Below the pieces are notes generated by a model, which did not search any database, was not told where the DNA came from, and saw only the letters and a program-made list of their open reading frames with translations. DNA of 64,000 nt from Liolophura sinensis (lineage: Eukaryota > Mollusca > Polyplacophora > Chitonida > Chitonidae), in contig NC_088298.1 in NCBI RefSeq assembly GCF_032854445.1, positions 7,179,504 through 7,243,503 of the forward strand, read 5' to 3'. A program made the translations under genes and the position numbers. Each line of letters starts with the position of its first letter. Positions within the stretch are counted from its first letter, which is position 1. Shown here piece after piece: positions 24,183 to 34,021 of the stretch.

Positions 24183-25632
24183 AAGGAAAAGTGTGAATTT
24201 GGGTATGATAGGTTGCACAAGATACGCCCCCTTCAGGACAACTTGAATGAAAACTTCGCAAAATGTGCAGAACCTGAGGCACACATGTCAGTCGACGAAC
24301 AGATTGTCCCATTCAAAGGACATCACAATTTGAAGGTTTCAATGGAGAAAAAAACAAACAAATGGGGTTACAAAATTTGGGGCTCAGCTGGTGCATCTGG
24401 ATACATGCACAAGTTCTACATACAGGGCGATAATCTTGTTCAGGGTGAGCCAAACTTGCCTGAAGGCATTGGAAAATCTGGTGAAGTTGTCCTCAACTTG
24501 GTTCGTCATTTGCCTGCGGGAACACACATCTATTTTGACAATTATTTCGCCTCTCCAGACCTTCATCTAGAACTGAAGAAAAGAGGTCTTCATGCCACAT
24601 GCACAGTGCGTCAAAACAGACGACGGATATGTCCAACCCTCACTAAAAAGCAGTTTGAGGAGAAAGGCAGGGGGTCCTATGATTACAGATCAGCTGAAGG
24701 GGTTTTGGTGTGCTCATGGTATGACAACAAGGTTGTAAATGTTGCTTCAAACAAATGTTCTGTCAAACCAACCACAGAAGTTCGCAGATACGATAACAAA
24801 ACTAAGACTTACGTGAACATCGAGTGTCCTGCCCTTATCAAGGCATACAACAAATGCATGGGGGGAGTCGACAAATGTGACATGATGCTTTCTTTGTACC
24901 GGATCAAAATGAAAAGCAGAAAATGGTACAGACGCCTGATTTTTCACATGGTTGACTTGGCTCTTTCAAATGCCTGGCACAGAAGGCAGTGACAGGAAAC
25001 TCACACCCATACTACAAGTTCAAGATTGCAATCGCTGAATGCCTTGTCAAGAGTGCAGTAGAGCCACAGCCTATGCGAAGAGATCAAATGCCAGATATTC
25101 CACAAGATCCTCCTGGTGCCAAGTATGTTCCAAAGCATGTTCGCTTTGATGGTGTCAACCATTTGCCGCGACAAATGGCAAAGATCCCAAAGTGCTGCAA
25201 GTTCCCAGACTGTACTCGCCGCACTCGCTACTTCTGTGTGAAGTGCAAAGTTTACCTTTGCATTGATGGTAAAACCGACTGCTTCCACAACTATCATCTG
25301 ACTGATTAAATCAGTCCGATTTGTGGAAAGACTAAAGAACTGAAGCTACAGAAGTATTTTGTCTGCTGTTGTATGTTTGCACCACATTCTCGAGGTCACA
25401 TTCAGAAATAAACTGTTTTTTTTACTGTGTATGTAACTCTTTTGTTCTTGCCTTACTTTTTGGCTGAAAGTACCCCGTATGCATGAGCCTCACAAATGTG
25501 AGGCAAATATATACCCCCCAAACATGAAATATTGAAAAAAAAATGATGGTTTTTGTTCTTTTGGTGTAAAAACAACTTCAAATACCAAAAATCAGTATTT
25601 TTATGGTGGGAAGGGCTCCATGCGTTAAAGGG
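24183..25632 (+). pseudogene. piggyBac transposase and 3' end, 5'-truncated (PB1)
   Basis: The fragment starts within the transposase, directly after the LINE tail: FGYDRLHKIRPLQDNL and SVDEQIVPFKG (first Asp), YFDNYFASPDL (second Asp), then KCMGGVDKCDMMLSLYRIK (third Asp). All three catalytic aspartates are therefore visible. A frame change near 24990 separates the last part, which carries the cysteine-rich C-terminal domain (CCKFPDC, YFCVKCKVYLC, DCFHNYH) to 25309. The 3' non-coding part ends GCGTTAAAGGG with TTAA at 25633-25636, the piggyBac target. The N-terminal third and 5' end are missing. Confidence 0.85.
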
Positions 25633-25659
25633 TTAAAAATGCATGTGGAGGCCATTGTA

Positions 25660-25922
25660 GCCCTTAGTGAAAGGCTACTTTAGGTTCAGAAGGTAATACA
25701 AATGCACCGGCCAAAGTATCCCCAAAGCTGGGGTTACTTTGGCCAGAGATTGTTTTGAAAAAAAGACCAACATTATTGACCAAATAAACGTTGTAATTCA
25801 TGTTACTAATTGGACTTTTGTTTTGCTTAATTACAATCAACAGAGCAAGTCTATTGGTAGAACATAAGGAATGATAGGACAAATGTGTGAAACAAATGGA
25901 CTAAAGTAGCCCCGGTTTACAG
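25660..25922. mobile_element. Pogo-type MITE with four GGGGYTACTTT boxes
   Basis: A 263-bp element between TA dinucleotides (25658-25659 and 25923-25924). Its right end, read inward, is CTGTAAACCGGGGCTACTTT, and the left end carries AAAGGCTACTTTAGG. Boxes: 25673-25684 (+), 25709-25723 (-), 25730-25744 (+), 25899-25914 (-). It interrupts a piggyBac gene: RPL lies before it and YKVRPVLDRLN directly after, and PLYKVRPVLD is a typical piggyBac sequence. Pogo/Tigger assignment rests on the TA target and the TIR style. Confidence 0.6.
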
Positions 25923-25923
25923 T

Positions 25924-27012
25924 ACAAAGTGCGGCCAGTATTAGACAGATTGAACGAAGCATTTAAAACATTCTACGTACCAACTCGGGAAGTTTCAATT
26001 GATGAAAGTATGATTGGTATGAAAAACAAATGTGTGTTCATTCAATATATGCCAAACAAACGTCATGCAAGATTTGGTGTACAAAAATTTCAATTGTGTG
26101 ACACAAACGGTTATGTTTGTCATGTGGAATTGTACGCAGGCAAAGAATTAAATGTCGCGTACAATGATGGTCAAGCTCATGGTGTCGTGATGAAATTGAT
26201 GGAGGCGGCTAATCTATTGAACAAAGGTTACCATTTGTTCACTGGCAACTTCTACACAAAGCCGAAGTTGGCTGATACACTCTTTGAGCAAAAAACTCTC
26301 CTCACTGGAACCGTCCGAACAAATTCCAAAGGCCTGTCAGAAGACATAGCCAACGCCAAGTTGCAGCCAGGGGAGACATTATATGCGAGACAGAACAATA
26401 TTTTGGCAGTAGCCTTCAGAGAGAAAAAAAAGTCAGAAAAAGCCAGTCGTAGTACTCAGCACCTATCATGGTGTAGAAAACATTCAAAAGGAAATCACGG
26501 GAAAGGAAAAAACTAAGCCGTCCATGATTTTCCATTATAACTCACATATGGGTGGAGTGGACTTAAGTGACAAGAAAATTTGTCATATTTCGGCTGAAAG
26601 GGCGACCCATCGCTACTGGGTCAAAATCTTCCGGAATTTGTTGGACATTGCCATTCTTAATTCGTTTGAACTGTACAAGCTGAATACTGACAAAGAGAAA
26701 CAGCTTGATAAATACGACTCTGTAGTTTCAATTGTGGAAAGTCTGTGTGGCTCAAATGAAAATGGCCAAGAACGAAATCCCGAGAGGCCCGCGGTCCCGC
26801 TGCACCGTCTTATTCTTCTAGCCAGGCGAAAAGAGAAAGACTGTGTTGTATGCAGTGACCGGTATGGTGGGGGTGTTAGGAAAAGATCAAGGCACTGGTG
26901 TCCAGGCTGTGGTGTTGGATGTCATGAGAAGCACGAGATTAATCTTGATCACTATAAGAGACTTGCACGAGTCGGCAGAAAACGTCGACAAGCTGCCGAT
27001 GTGACAGAATGA
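25924..27012 (+). pseudogene. piggyBac (PGBD4-like) transposase, 3' part (PB2)
   Basis: Reads YKVRPVLDRLNEAFKTFYVP, VSIDESMIGMKNK (first Asp), a degenerate second site (FTGNFYTKPKL, where the usual Asp is Gly), NSHMGGVDLSDKK (third Asp), and a C-terminal cysteine-rich domain (CVVCSDRYGG, HWCPGCGVGCHEKH). One frameshift lies at the A-run near 26426. The frame otherwise holds from 25924 to 27012. Its upstream part was lost: the pogo-type MITE sits at its 5' edge, and PB1 ends at a TTAA just before that. The loss of the second Asp suggests an inactive enzyme. Confidence 0.75.
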
Positions 27013-28150
27013 GACTCGTAGGCCATACAGTGCCGTGTAAATTGAACAATCTGATTAATATTCTATGTATTAATTGAGACTTGGATTATTCAATGACATT
27101 AAATTATTGACAACATGATTTCTTAAAACAGTTGATAAGTTTCATTGAATTTGCATCACAATTACTGAAAATGAACAGAAAACACCGAGACAGTTTCCAT
27201 TACACTATGTTTTATTATTGACATATCACAAGAATATATATTACATGACATGCAAACTTATAATTTTCTGAAAGTATGATAAATTCTCTTTCAAATGCAT
27301 ATAATTGTTTGTCTAATTTATTTTATATTTCCGATGTTATGTGGTCAGATCACTGTTAAGTTTGTCAAAATAAGAAATGGCGGCCATTTTGTGGTCACAT
27401 GACCTCATTAGTGGCGCCACCTAGGTGAAACTCGTCTTACTGCCTAGAGGAAGTAATAAGCTTTCTGGAAATATATGGTTTTATGTGGTTTCCTCCACTT
27501 ATGATCATGTCAATTATCATAATATAGGTCATGCTTCTTCAATATATGCACATTACCATATGAGCAATTTCTTCATACCACAATTAGGGTTAAGAAAGCC
27601 CGTGCAAAGTACATGACTTAAGGCTCTGTGTTGTGAAATGGCTTACTACATTTATTAATTAAGCATTGACATGCACAGATAGAAAATAACCTGCGGTAAT
27701 TTGACAAAATGCCCGATATCACAAAGTACGTGTGATCATTTTCCAACTATAACACTTGCCTCGGCTCTGTATTTACTCTGTCAAGTCTTTGCTAAACTGT
27801 TGTATATTAATGATCCAGTTGACGCAGTCAGAACACCTGGAAGGATTTTGTTGCATTAGCCTGCATGAAAGAGGGTATTTATAAAAATAAAATTAGGTGT
27901 TGTGCTTTGCATCTAATATCAGATGGCTATAATTCAGACACTGCAGATTGTCAAGAACCTACAAGCTGATACTACAGATCACACTGTGTTACAGCTTCAG
28001 CTTTAGCCAACTTGTGATGCTTGGTAAAATGGGCAATTCCTCCAACAATGTTCACTGACTAAGCCTGTCTATAAACACTGCTGACATTCTTCTGACTTAC
28101 ATGTATGTTGTGTAAATGGAGACACGTCTGGTTAATCACAATTTGATAAA
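27013..28150. other. No gene or repeat recognised
   Basis: AT-rich sequence following the piggyBac gene. I could not place the element's right terminal repeat. One short conserved-looking tract (AAATGGCGGCCATTTTGTGG at 27376) is a near-palindrome. No protein was recognised. Confidence 0.5.
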
Positions 28151-28218
28151 CACCATATATATTCTTCAGGCCTATGCTGGGCAACTGGGGACACTTCTCC
28201 AACACAGTGTTTTATGCA
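28151..28218 (+). repeat. 86-bp minisatellite, first (outlying) copy
   Basis: Contains ATTCTTCAGGCCTATGCTGG and GGGGACACTTCTCCAACACA, the core of the unit that forms the arrays at 33123-37870. The copy is cut by the SINE at 28219. Confidence 0.8.
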
Positions 28219-28386
28219 GGGGGCCACCGTTGCTCATTTGGTTACGGCGCTAGCACAGCATGATGACCCAGGAGTCTCTCACCAATGCGGCTTAATGTAC
28301 AGCTGTACGTGGGAAGGTCTACGGCCATCGTGTAAGTGAAATATCCCTGAGCACGGCGTAAAACACCAATCAAATAAATAAATAAA
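28219..28386 (+). mobile_element. SINE, internally deleted copy
   Basis: The tRNA-like head (GCTCATTTGGTTACGGCGCTA) and the tail (AAATATCCCTGAGCACGGCG then (AAAT)n) match the SINE at 10293. The middle, including box B, is missing. It splits a minisatellite unit. An imperfect duplication of about 10 bp (TTTTATGCAG / TTTTAACGCA) flanks it. Confidence 0.8.
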
Positions 28387-28520
28387 ATTTTAACGCACAA
28401 TCCTGTCTAAGTAGGGATGCTATACACATTCTTCTGACCTTTTGCTGGGCAAATGGGGACACTTCTCCACCACAGTGTTTGATGCACTATCCTGTCTAAA
28501 TGGGGACCCTATATGTCACG
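28387..28520 (+). repeat. Minisatellite continuation after the SINE
   Basis: Resumes with CACAATCCTGTCTAAGTAGG, one full unit (TTGCTGGGCAAATGGGGACA) and CTAAATGGGGACCCTATATG, then stops at about 28520. Confidence 0.8.
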
Positions 28521-28703
28521 TAATTGGCCTAACGTAAGTCCGTTTCCACTAAGTATAGTTTTACATACTCCCCTGGTCCGACGTTGCAGGACCCTGCTGT
28601 AGGGTTCCGATGTTATCTGGAGTAAAACAGTTGACTCGTTCGAACTATCAGAAGTCTGTTCAATTATTCAACTCCCGGAGCACCCAAAGCGACGAAACAC
28701 TAT
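28521..28703. other. 183 bp of unexplained sequence between minisatellite and element A
   Basis: This matches neither the minisatellite nor element A. Element A's right end abuts minisatellite directly, so this piece marks an earlier insertion, filler or rearrangement on the left side. No coding was recognised. Confidence 0.4.
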
Positions 28704-31700
28704 CACGCAAACTCAATAATGGGGTGCAATCGATGTCGCTGGGGATTACATGGAAAATGGACGAATGGAACTGCTGGAAATGCATGCCATTTTATCATAT
28801 GTGTGCGTGCCCTAATATTCCCACACATAAACCAGTAAACATATCGAGTGTTATCTCTGGATACGGCGACAAACAACCGTAAATGAAATGTTCGTTACTG
28901 ACGCCGGCACTGAATGTCAACAATGCGCAAATAACTGGGCGAATAGAACTTGGCTGTAGGCACTGTACAGTGCCGTTGTTATTCAGTAGATCTTCAGTTA
29001 TACTTACCATGAAAAATCCCCTTGATTACACTCACACAAGGGAACATGCGGTACGAAATATAGGTGTCGCTGAATTACATGAAATGTTCGTTACATTATG
29101 ATCTGGTACCATAAAATCTTTTAAAAATTGAATATGTATGTCCAGGACATGCTGTTTCTAACCATTCTGGCTTCTTTTCATTACTCAACATCACAGAATT
29201 ACGCACAAATAATCCCTTACCTGTACCTCTGTATTCACATCTGTTGGTGTATGGGCGTATAATTAAGGGGATGAAATGTTCGTTACCAAAATACTACACT
29301 ACGACGCAAAATATCATTGAAATGGTTTTATCAGTACATAGACCTTTCGCATAGGAAACAGAATCTAGACAGAGAACCAGGCATATCTCATAAGATATAC
29401 AGCAGAACACGTGATATAATGGAGCCCGAAATGTACGTTACGGAAATGTTCGTGACAGGTCATACGAAACTGTGGTGACGTAGCACGCTGAAGGCAGATA
29501 ATCAGCTCTGGATGTTTTTGCGCATGACAAAGTTGTCTCCCGCCATATTTCTGAAAGCGTGTTGTGGACGAAATCGTACACACCGACTTGAATTTGAGAT
29601 TTCCAGCCTTTCGATGACAGGTATGGTTACAACGAATTTCTACCTTTTTTATAGGAACGATTTCTTCAAATAAATACGCGTTGTAAAGGTGCAAAGTATA
29701 TCGCTGCAGGCTGTAGAAATCAAAATTCTACACAACGACGGGAGTTTTGGGGTCTAGCATGTTTTTATTGTAATGAAATGTACGTAACCAAAAGTAACGA
29801 ACATTTCTTGGTATTTTAAAGGTTGTTTTGTCGTCTTTTGTTTTCGTTGGACTTAACAGATTTTTGTTACTGGTCTAAAGCATCTTTTTTTAAGTTTCCA
29901 AACGTAATTGATTTGGCTTAATTACGCTAATAATGTGATAATTTTGAGTTAAGTTGCACAATAAATAGTGTAAGATTTACAGGATTCTAAGTGCGTATAC
30001 TTGATAAGGTTTAGGTGCAATTCTGCGGAAGTGAAATCTTTATTTTTTTAGCACATCTGTGAGATTGTTTAATTAGCGTGTTTATATTTGTCATTTTTAT
30101 GTAAATTCTATGTGCATGTTAAAAGAAAATGATGTGAATTTAATGCTTTGCATGGTAACGAACATTTCAGTGACACCCACGTATATCTGCATGGGTTTTT
30201 CCAAATGTTTCATTTCTTTTATTCAACTTACCTACCTTTTAGATGGCAAAGTCGAGAGCTGAAATCCAAAGGGCGTACCGAGAAAGACAGAAAGCAAAGA
30301 ATAATGAAGAATATTTGAAGAAGGAAAGGGAGAGACGGAGAAGAAACTATGTGCCATCAGCACAACTCAGCAGAAGAGACAGGATTAGGAGGAACGTGAA
30401 GAACAACGAAACGCTAAAGAGACATCGCCGAAGAAGGAAGGAAGAAGCTAGACTTGCAGCAGAAGCAGCAGAAGCCGCCATCGAAAATCAACGGATTGGT
30501 GAAAACATGGATAGTAGCGGATATGACAGCCCTGGATCACAAGCCGGTCCATCAAATCTTATTGTACGATTGCCTTTTAACAATAGGCGAAATGGATCTA
30601 GGAAAAGAATTAGCAGGAGTTTGTCAAAGAAAGCGAAAGAATTATCAAAATTACGGACTCAATTCCACGGCTTAAATAGAAAACACAGAACAACACTTCG
30701 CAAGTTTCAACGCCTGAAGAAAAAGTTAGTTGAGAAATCACCCAAGTCACCAAGAAGTCAAACGGAGAAACAAATCAGAGAAGCCAGACTCAACGAGGAA
30801 CAAGGTCGTAAGGTTCGGAGACAGCTGCTTTTGGGAAATTATTGTTCTCAGTGGAGACAGGAACACACCTCACTGGATGACGCGGAGAGTCCACAGGAAA
30901 ACGTGGAGCGTCCTTCTGAACCCTGCCTGCGTGATGACCAAAGGGAAGGATCTGACTTGTCCACTGGACCTGAGGTATACAACGTTGACGACTTTGTTGT
31001 GGCCTTTTATGAAGGCACGTGGTATATTGGCAAGATTCTGGAGGTCGACCCAGCGGATGAATCTGGTTACATTTATCTGATTTCATTTATGAAAAGGATG
31101 AAGAAAACGTTTTAGTGGCCGGTGCGAGAGGACGTGATCTGGTGCAAAAAGGACGATGTAAGGTGCAAAGTTTCTCAACCAGTGGCATCCGGCAAATCCA
31201 AGAGGATGTTTGTCATTCCAAAAGAGGACTGGGATAAAATTGACACTTTCGCTGAGGAATTATAAACATTTTCAAACGATGTACCGAAAACAACTACTTT
31301 TTTTTTAATAATGAAAGAAACAGTGACTGACACGTTTTTGTTTTCATGGATGTAGCAAACACGGACATTCGAGGCATGGTACGATATATTTTTGGGGATG
31401 TAACGAACATTTCGAGCGTGACAAACAAAAATACATTGAAAAACATTTGTTAAGCATATATGTAATGCCTAAATATGTTAATTTTACCTTTACTATGATG
31501 TCATTTCACAAAGTTATCTTAAACACTTTACATCTATAATTCCGTTGTTTGATAAGCAGGGTGCTAGGCCTATAATAGACCTTGACGTGCTTTATGAATT
31601 GAATTATTACAATTTGGTGTAAAGTTCTCCATCGTGATTTGAAACGCGACAAGAACGTTTTCATTGTGTGTATCTTCATTTCTTTTAACGGTATAGAGAG

Positions 31701-32359
31701 ATATAGTTGTATAAATCAAGTGCGGATGTAGCGGAGATGTAAAATTTCAGTTTCGTTCAGTTTCTGAAATGTTCGTTACTTTGCTCATCCGAAAATATTA
31801 TTTCGAGATTTGCTATACCACTCAAAATAGCGGTAACAAGCTGTTTTAGTTTTGTTCATCAATAAATCTAATTTGATTTTCCAGACTTGATAATTGGATT
31901 CCAGCCGTTTAATTTTAGTTCATCAGACACAACACGAACGCTAACTCAGCCATTCTACTTTTTCAACTATGGATGTACAGGGTGCTCGGTTTTTTATTGC
32001 GCACATATCGGCCAAATCGAACTGTTCTCTCCAGATACACAGTTCGCTGGCGGAACAAAATGAGTAAAAGTGTATCAATGCAATTTCAGAGAAAATTCGG
32101 TGAATATCAGAGGAATCTTCTGATGGGTGAATCAATTCAGTCGATCAGTAACGTACATTTCTGGCGGAAACTGACCTCTTAATTAGGCAAAACATAATCC
32201 TGTATTCATAGAAAACTGGTGAAGTGATGATAAAAATAATTCACATGGAGATTCTTCTATTAATGAATGACTAAAAACAAACAAAATATGGTGGATTACT
32301 CATACTTTATTTTTCGAAATTACCGTCTGGCAAATGCACCCCATTATTGAGTTTGCGTG
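28704..32359 (+). mobile_element. Box-array TIR element A (3656 bp), unclassified
   Basis: Perfect 25-bp inverted repeats lie at 28704-28728 and 32335-32359 (CACGCAAACTCAATAATGGG, then GTGCA). Eleven copies of the box GAAATGTTCGTTAC (reverse GTAACGAACATTTC) are spread through the non-coding flanks. Plus orientation: 28885, 29081, 29273, 29428, 29443, 29775, 31766. Minus orientation: 29794, 30155, 31400, 32148. Seven are exact and four have one or two mismatches. One gene lies in the middle (30243-31265). On the right the minisatellite resumes at once; possible flanking TAT. The family is not one I can name. Element B has the same plan. Confidence 0.75.
30243..31265 (+). pseudogene. Element A protein: basic DNA-binding-like N-terminus plus Tudor-like C-terminus, no catalytic core
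   Basis: The frame is 341 codons with one in-frame TAG at 31113-31115. As read it gives 290 residues. The N-terminus (MAKSRAEIQRAYRERQKAKN) is extremely basic to about residue 75, followed by a second basic helical block (about 120-200: KKAKELSKLRTQFHGLNRKH). It aligns in style with residues 1-215 of the element B protein. It then passes straight to a Tudor/chromo-like domain (from about residue 247: VDDFVVAFYEGTWYIGKILE). After the stop this continues in the same frame as WPVREDVIWCKKDDVRCKV to 31265. The roughly 560-residue DDE-like region of B is absent, so this is either an internally deleted copy or a short non-catalytic binding protein. No transposition activity is expected from it alone. 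Confidence 0.6.
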
Positions 32360-32460
32360 TATACACATTCTTCTGACCTATGCTGGGTAAATGGCAACAC
32401 CTCTCCAACACAGTGTTATGTGAACTATCCTGCCAAAGTGGGGACGCTATTATCACCAGG
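32360..32460 (+). repeat. Minisatellite segment right of element A
   Basis: Starts TATACACATTCTTCTGACCT and holds GCTGGGTAAATGGCAACACC, then CAAAGTGGGGACG. It is one diverged unit of the 86-bp repeat. Confidence 0.8.
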
Positions 32461-32684
32461 GGTTCTGGTCTTCAAACTCTTGGTGACATGAACAAAGGCA
32501 CTCTGGACACTTGGGTTGAAAGTAGTACTTCTCGTTATTAACTACATTTTACTCTCTAGAGTGAAAGCTGAAAATGTTTTTATATATTAGTCCACGTGTA
32601 GGCTGCTTGGCATGGTTGCCATAGGTAATCCCAACATGGACTGAACAATGTTTGAACTAGGTAAAAAAACAGGTAACAATATAT
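32461..32684. other. No feature seen
   Basis: Unique-looking sequence between a minisatellite unit and a SINE. No coding was recognised. Confidence 0.4.
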
Positions 32685-32948
32685 TTATTTATTTATTTGA
32701 TTGGTGTTTTACGCCGTACTCAAGAATATTTCACTTATACGACGGAGGCGAGCATTATGGTGGGTGAAAACCGGGCAGAGCCCGGGGGAAACCCACGGCC
32801 ATCCGCAGGTTGCTGCCAGACCTTCCCACGTACGGCCGGAGAGGAAGCCAGCATTAGCTGGACTTGAACTCACAGCGACCGCATTGGTAAGAGACTATGG
32901 GTCATTACGCTGCGCTAGCGCGCTAACCAACTGAGCCACAGAGGCCCC
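32685..32948 (-). mobile_element. SINE, minus orientation, with 12-13 bp TSD
   Basis: A full-length reverse copy of the SINE at 10293: (ATTT)n, then TTGATTGGTGTTTTACGCCG, ending CTGAGCCACAGAGGCCCC. The duplication GGTAACAATATA lies at 32672-32683 and 32949-32960. The box B region is intact (GGACTTGAACTC on plus). Confidence 0.9.
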
Positions 32949-33122
32949 GGTAACAATATATAACAAAGAAAGGATGAAAAAATAATGACTAAAAGATCAA
33001 CACTGACATGAGCAGTTGATGCATTTAAGCAATTGCAGTTCTACCACTGACATAACACATAAGTTAACTATGTATGCCAGTACATGTATAACAAATAGTG
33101 ACCAATGCGAATCACGTGGTAA

Positions 33123-34021
33123 TACTATACACATTCTTCTGACCTAGGCTGAGCAAATGGGGACACTTCTCCATCACGATGTTTAATGCATTATCCTGCC
33201 TTAGTGGGGACCCTATACACATTCTTCTGAACTAAGTGGGGACCCTATACACATTCTTCCGAACTATGCTGGGTAAATGGGGACACTTCTCAATCACAAT
33301 GTTTAACACACGATCCTGTCTAAGTGGGGACACTGCACATTCTTCCGAACTATGCTGGGTAAATGGGGACACTTCTCCAACACAATGTTTAACACACGAT
33401 CCTGCCTAAGTGGGGACACTGCACATTCTTCCGAACTATGCTGGGTAAATGGGGACACTTCTCCATCACAATGTTTAACACACTATCCTGCTTAAGTGGG
33501 GACCCTATACACATTCTTCCAAACTATGCTGGGTAAATGGGGACAACTATGCTGGGTAAATGGGGACACTTCTCAATCACAATGTTTAACACACGATCCT
33601 GTCTAAGTGGGGACACTGCACATTCTTCCGAACTATGCTGGGTAAATGGGGACACTTCTCCAACACAATGTTTAACACACGATCCTGCCTAAGTGGGGAC
33701 ACTGCACATTCTTCCGAACTATGCTGGGTAAATGGGGACACTTCTCAATCACAATGTTTAACACACGATCCTGTCTAAGTGGGGACACTGCACATTCTTC
33801 CGAACTATGCTGGGTAAATGGGGACACTTCTCCAACACAATGTTTAACACACGATCCTGCCTAAGTGGGGACACTGCACATTCTTCCGAACTATGCTGGG
33901 TAAATGGGGACACTTCTCCATCACAATGTTTAACACACTATCCTGCTTAAGTGGGGACCCTATACACATTCTTTCAAACTATGCTGGGTAAATGGGGACA
34001 ATTCTCCATCACAATGTTTAA
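33123..34021 (+). repeat. Minisatellite array, period about 86 bp, left block
   Basis: About ten head-to-tail units of the form CATTCTTCCGAACTATGCTG, GGTAAATGGGGACACTTCTC, CAACACAATGTTTAACACAC, GATCCTGCCTAAGTGGGGAC. Starts of CATTCTTCC at 33338 and 33424 give the 86-bp period. Each unit holds two related boxes, GGTAAATGGGGACAC and CCTAAGTGGGGACAC. Blocks at 33340-33540 and 33615-33890 are nearly identical, indicating recent higher-order duplication. The array is cut at a TTAA by the piggyBac at 34022. Confidence 0.9.

Noticed and set aside
28521-28703. Left flank of element A as part of its terminal repeat
   Set aside because: The inverted match stops exactly at 28704/32359, and the 183 bp have no counterpart on the right side.
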